Source of the DNA: CAZCFB01 sp964511535
Lineage (GTDB): Bacteria > Myxococcota_A > Polyangia > GCA-2747355 > CAZCFB01
NCBI GenBank assembly: GCA_964511535.1
Contig: CAZEFW010000096.1
Location: forward strand, 1 to 35,433
Direction: 5' to 3'
Length of the DNA: 35,433 bases
The notes beneath the pieces were generated by a model. That model was not told the DNA's origin, made no database searches, and saw only the letters and a list, made by a program, of their open reading frames with translations. Of this stretch, positions 13,967 through 22,622 are shown in pieces. How positions within the stretch are numbered: position 1 is the first letter of the stretch; every line of letters begins with the position of its first letter. A program made the translations under genes and the position numbers.

Positions 13967-16648
13967 TCAGGGCGCCTTGACCCACGCCTCGTAGGACGCG
14001 GCCGCCAGCTTGCACCAGCTGGAGATGAGCGGGAACTTCTTGTGGCACGCCCGGTACTCCTGGGGCGGGGTGAACAGGGTCTTGGTGCCGGGCAGGAACT
14101 TGCCCGGCACGCAGAGCGGCGTCTTGCTGCCCTTGAACACGCAGTCCAGGGTCTTGTCCTTGGGCCCGCCCGGGCCCTGGGTCAGGACCATGGCGCTGCA
14201 GGGGCAGGAGGTCACCTCCAGCGCCAGCTTGACCTTGCACTCGCTGGCCAGGGCCGAGGCGTCGGGCTTCCAGGTGTTGTGGGCGAACAGGAACGCCACA
14301 CGCGGCGATGGCCCGGACTTGGGGGCGGCCAGGTCCAGCTTCAACGCGGCGCCGGCCGTGGCCTCCCCGAGGTAGGTCATCGACTTGAGGGCGTCGGCGT
14401 GGCGGAACGCCTCGGCGGCGATGTTCTTGCTGCAGGCGGCGTCCGGCGTGAGGGTCCAGCGGTAGGTGCGCCCGTCGGTGTAGTCGAGGTCGTCCGGCAC
14501 GTCCACGCGGGTGGCGCTCCACGGGTGCTGGACGTTGATCGGCAGGGTGATCTCCGCCACGCGGTCCTTGGCCGCGAGGATCTTTTTGGCCGCGTTCGCC
14601 TCCTGGTACAGCGGCTTGACGCTGTCGAAGGCGCACCGATCCTCCTTGTACCAGGTGGCGCCCCCGTCGGTGTTGGTGTAGCCGCCCGTGGCGTACGGCC
14701 TGTCCTCGAACTTGTAGTAGTAGGCGTCCGCCTTGGCGAAGAAGCTCCAGTACGGGTACTCCTGCGGGTTGTCGAACACGTCGCCGGTCTTGGGCGGGGA
14801 CGGCTTGCGGCCGAAGCTGCGCTTGTGCGTGGCGGGCACCCCCGGGCACTCGCCGATGCCGTCACACCCGCGGAGCAACAGCTGCTCCCGGGCGAAGCCG
14901 CGGTAGTCGCGCGCCTTGCTGCCCCACTCGGCGATCCACTTGGCGTAGTCCTGGTCCTTGACCGGGAAGTTGATCTTGCGACCCTCCTCCTGGCGCTTCT
15001 CCATGTAGCCCAGCAGCGATGCGAGGTTCGACAGCGGCGGGGTGGCGTCGTCCCGGTCCGCCAGGTACTTGAAGTAGCCGAACCGCTGGTAGGCCCAGAT
15101 GCCGCCCGGATCGGTGAAGATGCGCTTGCCCCCGGCGGTGGGCAGCAGCATCCAGGGTGGGCGGGTCAGCTGGAATCCGGCGGCGCCGAGGAAGACCTGC
15201 ATGTTGCTGGCCGTGGGCCGCACCGCCTCGAACTGGAAGAACCGCGCGCTCCCCTCGATGAACCAGCCGTTGACATGGTGCCGCTGCGGCTTGTCCGCGT
15301 TGAGGCCCATGTGGTCCGTCGAGGAGCGGTACAGCCCGTCCCAGATCTTGAAGCCGTAGGCGATCTTCGCCAGGTCGTCCCGGGGCATCAGGTAGGCCGC
15401 CTGCTGCAGGTGAAACAGCTCGTGGGCGAATGAGGAGTACTTGCCCGCCGCCTTGCCCGTCTTGTCCGCCAGGCAGGTGAGCACCGCCGGCTGGGTCGAC
15501 GGGGGCGCGCCGGTGTACAGCTTCTCGTCGACCCAGGAGGTGTACATCTTGATCTGGCGCAGCACGGAGATTGCCGAGGCGTTGACATGCGGGTTGTCCA
15601 CGTAGTCGTAGATCAGGACGGTGCTCTCCAGCTCCTCCCCGGTGGGGCCCTTGGTGGCGAAGGGCTTGAACTTGTGCCGCGACAGCAGCTCGCCGGTGAC
15701 CCGCACCTGGTCGATGAGGCAGGTGCGCACCTTCTTGTCTCCGGCGGCCGTGGTGGGCCAGGGGGTGGGCTTGCCGCCCGGCACCACGCTCACCGAGTAG
15801 TAGCTGAATACCACCTTGCCGAAGTGGCTGTCCTTGATGGACCAGGTGACCCGCGGCTTGACCAGGTGGAACATGCTGAACTTGTGAGCGCGCCGGCTGT
15901 AGCTGCCGATCACCTTGCCCAGCGGTACATCCCACCGCTTGAAGAAGCCGCCGTACGGCTTGGCCTTGAGCCCGGCCTTCTGCGGCATCTCCTGCACCAG
16001 GATGGTGTGGCGCACCACGTTGAAGCGGAACCCGCCGCCGCCCGGCTTCTTGGCCTTGCACACCGGCGTGGCGGCGTCCTGCTCGGCCAGCCCGCTGTAG
16101 ACCCGGCTGTTGAAGATGTAGCTGTCGGCCCACTTGGCCGGCGAGGCGTCGTACAGGGTCTGCTCGGCGGCGGTGAGCCTGGACCGGTCGATCTCGATCT
16201 CCAGATCCAGGGCGTCCTCCACCGTCTCGCGCAGGGCGCCGGCGGCGGTGACGTCGATCTCGAGGCTCAGCATCATCGAGGCGCCGGAGTAGGGCGGGTG
16301 CTCGGTGGCGGGCAGGGAGGCGTGGCGGGTCACCTTGACGGTCGCGGTCTGCCCCTTGGCGAGCACGCCCGCCGCCAGCCGCACGCCGGTGCGCTTGCTC
16401 GGCGCGCCGGTGGTCACGTACAGCACGCCGCCCTTTTCGTCCCAGGTGGCTGACGCGGTCTGGCTGGCCGCGGCGTCGGCGGCCGGGGAGCCATCCGCGG
16501 GGGCAGCGTCCACGACCACCTGACCGTCCGGCGCCACGCCGCCGTCAGCGCCGGGGGTGGCCGCGTCATCGCTGCAGGCGGTCAGGGGCAACAGGGCGGC
16601 GACGAGGATCCATTGGAGCGCCGCGGGGCGCGAGGAGGTGCGCTTCAT
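13967..16648 (-). CDS. Large lipoprotein with a gluzincin-like metallopeptidase motif
   Basis: An 893-residue predicted lipoprotein. The signal 'LQWILVAALLPLTAC' ends at Cys25, followed by an Asp/Ala/Pro-rich linker. The motif HELFH at 409-413 ('SFAHELFHLQQAAY') and Glu465 in 'GWFIEGSARFFQFE', about 50 residues on, fit the HExxH...E zinc site of gluzincin peptidases, where the two His and the distal Glu bind zinc and Glu410 acts as base. The sequence before and after is not one I recognise, so the peptidase role rests on these motifs. The region 480-890 is rich in aromatic and Cys residues and may bind a substrate or partner. ATG 16648 is supported by the signal peptide. It is convergent with hgcB and lies 66 bases downstream of the kinase gene on the same strand. 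Confidence 0.8.
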   Translation of the reverse strand: MKRTSSRPAALQWILVAALLPLTACSDDAATPGADGGVAPDGQVVVDAAPADGSPAADAAASQTASATWDEKGGVLYVTTGAPSKRTGVRLAAGVLAKGQTATVKVTRHASLPATEHPPYSGASMMLSLEIDVTAAGALRETVEDALDLEIEIDRSRLTAAEQTLYDASPAKWADSYIFNSRVYSGLAEQDAATPVCKAKKPGGGGFRFNVVRHTILVQEMPQKAGLKAKPYGGFFKRWDVPLGKVIGSYSRRAHKFSMFHLVKPRVTWSIKDSHFGKVVFSYYSVSVVPGGKPTPWPTTAAGDKKVRTCLIDQVRVTGELLSRHKFKPFATKGPTGEELESTVLIYDYVDNPHVNASAISVLRQIKMYTSWVDEKLYTGAPPSTQPAVLTCLADKTGKAAGKYSSFAHELFHLQQAAYLMPRDDLAKIAYGFKIWDGLYRSSTDHMGLNADKPQRHHVNGWFIEGSARFFQFEAVRPTASNMQVFLGAAGFQLTRPPWMLLPTAGGKRIFTDPGGIWAYQRFGYFKYLADRDDATPPLSNLASLLGYMEKRQEEGRKINFPVKDQDYAKWIAEWGSKARDYRGFAREQLLLRGCDGIGECPGVPATHKRSFGRKPSPPKTGDVFDNPQEYPYWSFFAKADAYYYKFEDRPYATGGYTNTDGGATWYKEDRCAFDSVKPLYQEANAAKKILAAKDRVAEITLPINVQHPWSATRVDVPDDLDYTDGRTYRWTLTPDAACSKNIAAEAFRHADALKSMTYLGEATAGAALKLDLAAPKSGPSPRVAFLFAHNTWKPDASALASECKVKLALEVTSCPCSAMVLTQGPGGPKDKTLDCVFKGSKTPLCVPGKFLPGTKTLFTPPQEYRACHKKFPLISSWCKLAAASYEAWVKAP

Positions 16649-16714
16649 GGATCTGAAGGTAGCACCGGCCGGTTGCCGGGCAACGCGGCGCGGCTGCTGG
16701 AAAGTCCCGGGATT

Positions 16715-19700
16715 TCAGTGGAGTTTCTGCGGTATCTGACCTGGCTGAGGCAGGTCAGCGCAGATCCGAACGCCCACGCTCAGGTCCTTGAACGAAGGCT
16801 CGGTGATCTCCCGTTCGGGGATGCGGCTGGAGTTGGCGCCGAAATACCAGCTGCCTCCCCGGGCAGCGAACTTGCCGTCATCCAGGGCCGAGCGGGTCCA
16901 CTCCCAGACGTTGCCGGCCATGTCCAGCAGGCCGAAGGGGCTCGCCGACGCGGGGTAGCTGCCCACCTCGTCTGGCCCCATGGCCGCCGGGAGCTTGCCG
17001 TAGGTATCGTCGAAGTTGGCCTCGTCCGGGCTCAGGGCGTCGCCGTGGGGGTACTCGCGGCCGTCGGCCCCACGCGCCGCGCGCTCCCACTCCAGCTCGC
17101 TGCACAGCCGCGCCCCCGCCAGCTTGCCGCTGCTGCGCAGCCACGCGGCGTAGCGGCTGGCGTCATCGGCGGTGATGCCCACCACAGGCAAGCGCGCCCA
17201 GCGCTGGGCCTTGCGCCGCTTGCGCGCCGAGTAGATCAACGCCTCGCCAGGGCCGGCGGAGAACGCCTGCACCGTGGGCTGGAAGGTGAGGCTCCACCGC
17301 CCGGGCCCCAGCTGGTGGAGCTGGAGCGCGCCCTTGAAGCCGCCCTTGCCCACCCGCGGGGTTCGCGCCGCCCGCTCGGCAGGCGGCAGCGCCTCCAGGT
17401 AGGCCAGCCACTGGGCGAAGGTGGTCTCGGTCCGCTCGATGAGGAAGCCCGGCGTGTTCGCCGGATGCAGCGGGACCGCGTGGAAGTAGTCCCGGCGCTG
17501 ATCATCCGGCGCCGCGCTCCCCACCAGGAACCGCCCGGGCGGGACATGGACGAAGCCCTCGGGGACTGTGCCGGCCCGCGGCAGGGTCAACGCGATGCTC
17601 AGCGACTCACCCCGGCTGAGCCGGAAGGGGTAGCGCACCGTCTCCCGCCCTGGCGCGTTCAGGGTCGCCATGTACGACCCGGGCTGGACGCGGCGGGTGC
17701 CGCCGTACACCGGGCCCTTGTAGACCGTGGTCAGCTGCCGCCGGCCGGTGCTCGACTTGTCCTGGCGCGCCAGCAACAGGACCGCGCCGGCGGGCGTCGT
17801 GGTGAAGGTCAGCTTGCCCTGCTCCTGCCACCGGGCCAGGCGCGAGCCGTCCCCGTCGTACAGGGTCATGCGCTGGAGCAGCTCGGCCTGCTCCTGGGTG
17901 CTGTGGAGCAGCTCGGCCTGCAGCAGCCGCTCGTAGAGGATGTCCGCGAAGCGTGCCCGACTTGAGAGCCGGGACGGATCCAGCAGCAGCGCGGTCTCCA
18001 TGGCCTGGGAGGCGGCCCGGTACAGCTCGGCAGTGCGCGTGGCGCTGGCCCGATAGCGCGCCCAGCCCGCCTCTCCGGCGCTGGCCTCGCCGCGGTTGAA
18101 CCGCTTCAACGCCGAGGCGCGCAAGTCACGCGAGCCAGCGGCCGCCCTGCGGGCCTCGCTCCACATGCGGCCGGCCCTGGCCTCCTGCCCCGCCACCCGC
18201 TGCTCGAGGCGGGCGCGGGTCCGCGCCTGAAAGAAGATGTAAGTACCCACGACCGAGGCGAGCATCGCCAGCACCAGGCCGGCGCGCAGGGCGAGGCGCC
18301 GGCGGCGGGCGCGGTGGCCACTCCGGAGGAAGTCGCGCTCCAGCGGCGACAGGCGCGCCGGGGCCACCTCGGATGCCTGCTGCAGCTGCTTGCCGGACCA
18401 GAGCCCCTCGCGGGATCGCCCCAGGTGCTCCCACTCCCGGACAGCCGCGCCGAGGCGGGCCTTGACGCGCTGCACGTCGGCGTCCTCCGCCAGCCAGTCC
18501 GAGAGGGTGTCCCACCCGCGCACCAGCACCTCGTGGGCGATCTCGTAGACGCCCCCCGCGGAGGTCTCCCGCGCCACCACGAGCCGCGCCTTGACCAGCG
18601 CGCGCATGGCCTCCCGGGCCTCCGGCGAGTGCGCCGCGTGCTCCTCCACCGTGAGCTGCCGTCGGGTCCCCTCCTCGCTGATCATGCGCGGCAGCAGGTC
18701 CCGGGCGGCGCGGCGAGGGCCGGGCATCATGGACGCCAGCACCGTGTCGGCGTGGCTGGTCAGCGCGCCCTCCACGCCGCCGATGGCCTCCAGCTCGGCC
18801 CGGGTGATGACCGCCCTGTCGGTCGGCCTGGAGCGCCAGAGCTCCGCGAGCGCGAACTGGAGCAAGGGTAACCCTCCGGACGCTGCCAGGCGGGTGCTGG
18901 CCACGAGCTCCTCCACCAGCTCCTCCAACTCGAAGGTGACGCCCATGGCCTCTGCGGGGCCAGTGATGGCCTGCCGGATCCCCTGCTCGGTGAGCGGGCC
19001 GAGGATGAACAGCGCCGACGAGATGAGGCCGGAGAGGGGCTCGAGGCCGGCGAGGCGACCCAGGTGGTCCCCCCTGCAGGTGGCCAGCACCCGCAGGCCC
19101 GGCCCCGGCTCGGCCATGTCCCGAAGCAGCTCCGCGAAGGCCTGCGCTTGAGGCTCCTCGGCCTGGCTCACCAGCTCCTCGAGCTGATCAACCAGCAAGA
19201 TCAGGCCGTCGCCGGAGCCGGTCCAGGCTCGCAGCCTGCGCACCACGCCCTGTGGATCCTGGAGGCACTCCTGCTCCAGCTCGTCCACCTCGAGATCCAG
19301 CCGCGCCGCCAGGACCGCGGCCAGGGCGCGGCACGGGGTGCGCCCCGGGATCAGCGTCTCGTGGTGCCAGCGCCGCCCGTCCAGGCCAGCCTCGAGGATC
19401 AGGGGGAGCACGCCAGCCCGGCAGAAGGACGACTTGCCCACGCCCGAGTCACCCGCGACAAGGAGCATCGGCTCGCCCCTGAGCCGCTCGAGGGCCACCT
19501 GGATCTCCCCGTCGCGGCCGAAGAACAGGTCGCGCTGCTCGGCCTCGAAGCACCTCAGCCCGCGGTACGGGTTGCCCGCGGGGAGCGCGCGGCGGTGCCG
19601 CCGGCGCGACAGCTCCAGCAGCTGCCGGTTGACCTCCAGGGCGGTGCCGAAGCGATCCCCGGGGTCGCGGCTGAGGCACCGGTGGATGACCCGGGCCAGC

Positions 19701-20671
19701 CGCGGATCCAGCTCGGGCGCGAGGTCGGACAGGGGCTGGATCTCCTCCTCCGCCACCCGTCGCCGCAGCTCCTCCATGTTGGCGCCGGCGTACGGGTAGC
19801 TGTCAGCGCACAGGGTGTAGAGCAGCGCGCCGAGGGAGTAGATGTCCGAGCGCGCCGTGGCGGGATCCCCCTGCCACAGCTCGGGGGCCATGAAGGCGGG
19901 GGTCCCCACCAGGGTGTGCGGCGCGGTGAGATCCGGGCGGCGATCCTGCTGCAGCAGGGTGCTCTCGCTCGACGGCGGGAGCGGCGGCCCGGTGTCAGCC
20001 CCGGCGGCAGGGCCCGACGGGGCGGCGTCCTGCAGGCCCATGCTCTGATCGGCCGCGCCGGCGCCCCTGGCCGGCGAAGCCCCGGCGCCTGGCGCGGCCG
20101 GGTCGGGATCGCCGATCACCGTCTCGGCATCCGACGGCAGGGGCGTCGCGGCGCGCGTCCAGTTCGCGGGCGCCTCCGCGGCCTCTCCCGCGTCGGTCCC
20201 GCTGGTCACCACCTTGGCGAGGCCGAAGTCCAGCAGCTTGACCACGCCCTCGTGGGAGAGGATGGCGTTGGCCGGCTTGACGTCCCTGTGAAGCACGCCC
20301 CGGCGGTTGGCGGCGGCCAGTCCGGCGGAGATGTCCAGGCCGATGCGCAGGGCCATCTCCGAGGCGATGGGCCGGTCCAGGCGGTCCAGGGGCTGGCCCC
20401 GCACATACTCGTAGACCAGGAAGGGCACGGCGCCGTGGATCTGGCCCACCTGGTAGATGGTCACCACGTTCGGGTGCTGCAGCCGGGCGATGGCCCGGGC
20501 CTCAACCAGGAACCGCTCCCGCAGCGCGGCGGTGGCGATGGACCGGTTGATCACCTTGATCGCCACGGCCCGGTCGAGCAGGGTGTCCTTGGCCAGGTAG
20601 ACCTCGCCCATGGCGCCCTTGCCCAGCAGCCGAGACACCTGGTAGCCGGCGAACTCCAGCCTGCCGCTCAT
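16715..20671 (-). CDS. Ser/Thr kinase-STAND ATPase-FGE-like fusion
   Basis: A 1318-residue, one-helix signalling protein. Residues 8-350: a Hanks-type kinase with the Gly loop 'GKGAMGEVYLAKD', Lys39 in 'VAIKVI', HRD at 128-130 and DFG at 148-150. About 95 Ala/Pro/Asp-rich residues (155-250) are inserted between DFG and 'GTPAFMAPE', an unusual activation-segment insert. Residues 366-720: a STAND-type ATPase with Walker A 'GDSGVGKSS' (407-415) and Walker B 'LILLVDQLEEL' (490-500). A membrane helix lies at 793-815. Residues 1040-1315: a formylglycine-generating-enzyme/SUMF1-like domain ('FGLLDMAGNVWEWTRSA', 'AARGGSWYFGANSSRI'). The layout puts kinase and ATPase inside and the FGE-like domain outside. 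I chose ATG 20671, with GGAGG 4 bases upstream; the frame stays open to 20746 but that overlaps the ACP gene. Confidence 0.9.
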   Translation of the reverse strand: MSGRLEFAGYQVSRLLGKGAMGEVYLAKDTLLDRAVAIKVINRSIATAALRERFLVEARAIARLQHPNVVTIYQVGQIHGAVPFLVYEYVRGQPLDRLDRPIASEMALRIGLDISAGLAAANRRGVLHRDVKPANAILSHEGVVKLLDFGLAKVVTSGTDAGEAAEAPANWTRAATPLPSDAETVIGDPDPAAPGAGASPARGAGAADQSMGLQDAAPSGPAAGADTGPPLPPSSESTLLQQDRRPDLTAPHTLVGTPAFMAPELWQGDPATARSDIYSLGALLYTLCADSYPYAGANMEELRRRVAEEEIQPLSDLAPELDPRLARVIHRCLSRDPGDRFGTALEVNRQLLELSRRRHRRALPAGNPYRGLRCFEAEQRDLFFGRDGEIQVALERLRGEPMLLVAGDSGVGKSSFCRAGVLPLILEAGLDGRRWHHETLIPGRTPCRALAAVLAARLDLEVDELEQECLQDPQGVVRRLRAWTGSGDGLILLVDQLEELVSQAEEPQAQAFAELLRDMAEPGPGLRVLATCRGDHLGRLAGLEPLSGLISSALFILGPLTEQGIRQAITGPAEAMGVTFELEELVEELVASTRLAASGGLPLLQFALAELWRSRPTDRAVITRAELEAIGGVEGALTSHADTVLASMMPGPRRAARDLLPRMISEEGTRRQLTVEEHAAHSPEAREAMRALVKARLVVARETSAGGVYEIAHEVLVRGWDTLSDWLAEDADVQRVKARLGAAVREWEHLGRSREGLWSGKQLQQASEVAPARLSPLERDFLRSGHRARRRRLALRAGLVLAMLASVVGTYIFFQARTRARLEQRVAGQEARAGRMWSEARRAAAGSRDLRASALKRFNRGEASAGEAGWARYRASATRTAELYRAASQAMETALLLDPSRLSSRARFADILYERLLQAELLHSTQEQAELLQRMTLYDGDGSRLARWQEQGKLTFTTTPAGAVLLLARQDKSSTGRRQLTTVYKGPVYGGTRRVQPGSYMATLNAPGRETVRYPFRLSRGESLSIALTLPRAGTVPEGFVHVPPGRFLVGSAAPDDQRRDYFHAVPLHPANTPGFLIERTETTFAQWLAYLEALPPAERAARTPRVGKGGFKGALQLHQLGPGRWSLTFQPTVQAFSAGPGEALIYSARKRRKAQRWARLPVVGITADDASRYAAWLRSSGKLAGARLCSELEWERAARGADGREYPHGDALSPDEANFDDTYGKLPAAMGPDEVGSYPASASPFGLLDMAGNVWEWTRSALDDGKFAARGGSWYFGANSSRIPEREITEPSFKDLSVGVRICADLPQPGQIPQKLH

Positions 20672-20714
20672 CCCGCCTCCCCGGTGACGTGACCGCCTCC
20701 CGGCGGTGGCCGGC

Positions 20715-20972
20715 CTACCCGCCTTCGGCCAGCTTCTGCTCCACAAAGGCCGCGGTGGAGCCGATGGATTGGAACGTGGCGGCCACCATCTCGTCGTCCT
20801 CCACGAAGATGTCGAACTCCTCCTCGAGGAAGGCGATGAACTCCATGATGTCCGCCGAGTCGAACACGCCGGACTCCCGCAACGGCAGGTCAGCGGTCAG
20901 CGCCATGTCGGGATCGAACTCCTCGAGGATATAGGTCTCGATGCGCTTCGATATGTCGCTGCCGTCTGCCAT
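20715..20972 (-). CDS. Acyl carrier protein
   Basis: An 85-residue, acidic acyl carrier protein. The phosphopantetheine attachment site is Ser39 in 'SGVFDSADIMEF', in the place of the classic D-S-L motif. Helix patterns before and after ('ISKRIETYILEEF', 'FIAFLEEEFDIFVEDDEM') match the family, with length near the usual 80. It is transcribed divergently from the AMP ligase at 21048, with a 75-base shared promoter space. A carrier protein next to an AMP-forming ligase, and within a few genes of an alpha-oxoamine synthase, suggests that the ligase loads an acyl or aminoacyl group on it. No carrier-protein synthase (phosphopantetheinyl transferase) is in the window. No strong ribosome site is visible before ATG 20972. 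Confidence 0.85.
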   Translation of the reverse strand: MADGSDISKRIETYILEEFDPDMALTADLPLRESGVFDSADIMEFIAFLEEEFDIFVEDDEMVAATFQSIGSTAAFVEQKLAEGG

Positions 20973-21047
20973 GGGGTCCGGAGAGCGGCTATAGTACCAT
21001 CACCACCCACCGAGGCAATTCCTGGCAACACACCCGGGGGAGGGCTC
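20973..21047. promoter_or_regulatory. Divergent promoter space of ACP and ligase genes
   Basis: Only 75 bases separate the ACP start (20972, minus) and the ligase start (21048, plus), so both promoters must overlap here. CTATAG near 20990-20995 reads alike on both strands and could serve as a -10 in either direction. GGGGGAGGG (21036-21044) is the ribosome site of the ligase. No clear -35 was found. Confidence 0.35.
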
Positions 21048-22622
21048 ATGAGGCCGACGCTGGTACATCACCTGCTCATCGACGCGGCGGAGCGCTGCCC
21101 GGAGCGGCGCGCCGTCATCCAGGGCGACCGGAGCATCACCTGGGCCGACCTCGCCGGGGAAGCATGCCGGCTGAGCCGCTGGCTTCGCCAACAGGAGCTG
21201 CGACGATCGGACCGGGTCGCCGTGCTGCTCGACCGAAGCATCGAGCAGGTGAGCGCCCTCTTCGGCGTGGCCATGAGCGGCGCCGCGTTCGTGCTGATCA
21301 ACGCCGGGCTGCGGGCGCACCAGGTGGCGCATATCGTGCGGGACAGCGGGGCGAAGGTCCTGATCACCAGCTCGGACTTCGCCGGGAAGCTCGAGGAGCT
21401 GGAGCCGGCGCCCCGGGTGTTGTTCATGGACGAGGCGCCGCAGGACCCCGACCACAGCTGGCCGCTGATCCGCGGGGCCTGCCCGGCGACCGCGGGTGAG
21501 GCGCCCGGGCTCATCGGAGAGGACCTGGCGGATATCATCTACACCTCCGGCTCCACCGGGCTGCCCAAGGGGGTCGTCCTGACTCACCGCAACATCGTCG
21601 AGGGCGCGCGCATCGTCAGCGGCTACCTCGGCGTGACCGGCGAGGATCGGCTCATCAGCTTGCTGCCGTTCAACTTCGACTACGGCCTGAACCAGCTCAC
21701 CAGCGCGGCGCTGCACGCCTGCACCCTCGTGATCCACGAGTACTTCCTGCCCAGGGACCTGATCTCGGTGTTGCAGCGCGAGCGGATAACCGGCTTCGCG
21801 GGCCTCAGGCCGATCTGGCTGTCCATGTTCAGCTCCCGCGCCAGGCTGCCCGAGGGCCAGGCGTTCCCTCACCTGCGATATCTGACCAACACCGGCGGCA
21901 AGGTGCCGCGCGAGGTGGTGCAAAAGATCCGCGGCTATTTCCCCGACGCGCGGCTGTTCCTGATGTACGGGCTGACCGAGGCGTTCCGCTCGACGTACCT
22001 GCCGCCGGAGGAGCTGGACCGGCGGCCCACTTCCATCGGGCGCGCCATCCCTGAGGTGGAGATCCTGGTGCTCAAAAAGGACGGGCAGGAGGCAGCGCCC
22101 GGCGAGGAGGGGGAGCTGGTGCACCGGGGGGCGCTGGTGTCGCGCGGCTACTGGAACCAGCCCGAAAAGACCGCCAGGGTCTTCCGCAAGGACCCGGTCA
22201 TCGGCGGGCGCACGCTGTACAACGAGACGGTCGTCTATTCGGGCGACATGGTGACCCGGGATGAGGAGGGGTTCCTCTATTTCGTCTCCCGGCGTGACCA
22301 GCTGATCAAGGCCGGCGGCCACAGGGTCAGCCCCGACGAGATCGAGGAAGTGCTGCTGCGCCTCAGCGGCGCCACCGCGGCGGTGGTGTTCGCCAGGGAG
22401 GTGGACGACAGCCGCGACACGATCATCGTGGCGGTGCTGGAGCTGGAGGCGCTGGACGACAAGGCGCTCATGCGGCAATGCCGCAAGGAGCTGCCCCGTC
22501 ACATGATCCCGGGTGTGATCCAGGCGCGCCCGCGCTTGCCCCGCAGCGCCAACGGCAAGATCGACCGCGCCGGGGTCCGGGCGGAATGTCCCGAGATCCC
22601 CGCACCCGGCAGGAGGAGATGA
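21048..22622 (+). CDS. AMP-forming acyl/aminoacyl ligase
   Basis: A 524-residue adenylate-forming ligase. Core motifs are in order: the phosphate loop 'YTSGSTGLPKG' (165-175), 'NTGGKVP' (281-287), 'YGLTEAF' (307-313), 'YSGDMVTRDEEGFLYFVSR' (397-415), 'KAGGHRVSPDEIEE' (421-434) and the catalytic Lys504 in 'RSANGKIDR'. It forms an acyl-adenylate and passes the group to a thiol; the adjacent carrier protein is the likely acceptor. The closest resemblance I recognise is the acyl-CoA ligase of exosortase A loci, and the neighbouring genes match that set. ATG 21048 has GGGGGAGGG 3 bases upstream. The frame could extend to 20706 but that would run over the ACP gene. The stop overlaps the start region of the PLP decarboxylase. 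Confidence 0.9.
   Translation: MRPTLVHHLLIDAAERCPERRAVIQGDRSITWADLAGEACRLSRWLRQQELRRSDRVAVLLDRSIEQVSALFGVAMSGAAFVLINAGLRAHQVAHIVRDSGAKVLITSSDFAGKLEELEPAPRVLFMDEAPQDPDHSWPLIRGACPATAGEAPGLIGEDLADIIYTSGSTGLPKGVVLTHRNIVEGARIVSGYLGVTGEDRLISLLPFNFDYGLNQLTSAALHACTLVIHEYFLPRDLISVLQRERITGFAGLRPIWLSMFSSRARLPEGQAFPHLRYLTNTGGKVPREVVQKIRGYFPDARLFLMYGLTEAFRSTYLPPEELDRRPTSIGRAIPEVEILVLKKDGQEAAPGEEGELVHRGALVSRGYWNQPEKTARVFRKDPVIGGRTLYNETVVYSGDMVTRDEEGFLYFVSRRDQLIKAGGHRVSPDEIEEVLLRLSGATAAVVFAREVDDSRDTIIVAVLELEALDDKALMRQCRKELPRHMIPGVIQARPRLPRSANGKIDRAGVRAECPEIPAPGRRR

Noticed and set aside
20706..21047. N-terminal extension of the AMP ligase
   Set aside because: It would run over the divergent ACP gene, and the strong ribosome site sits just before ATG 21048.
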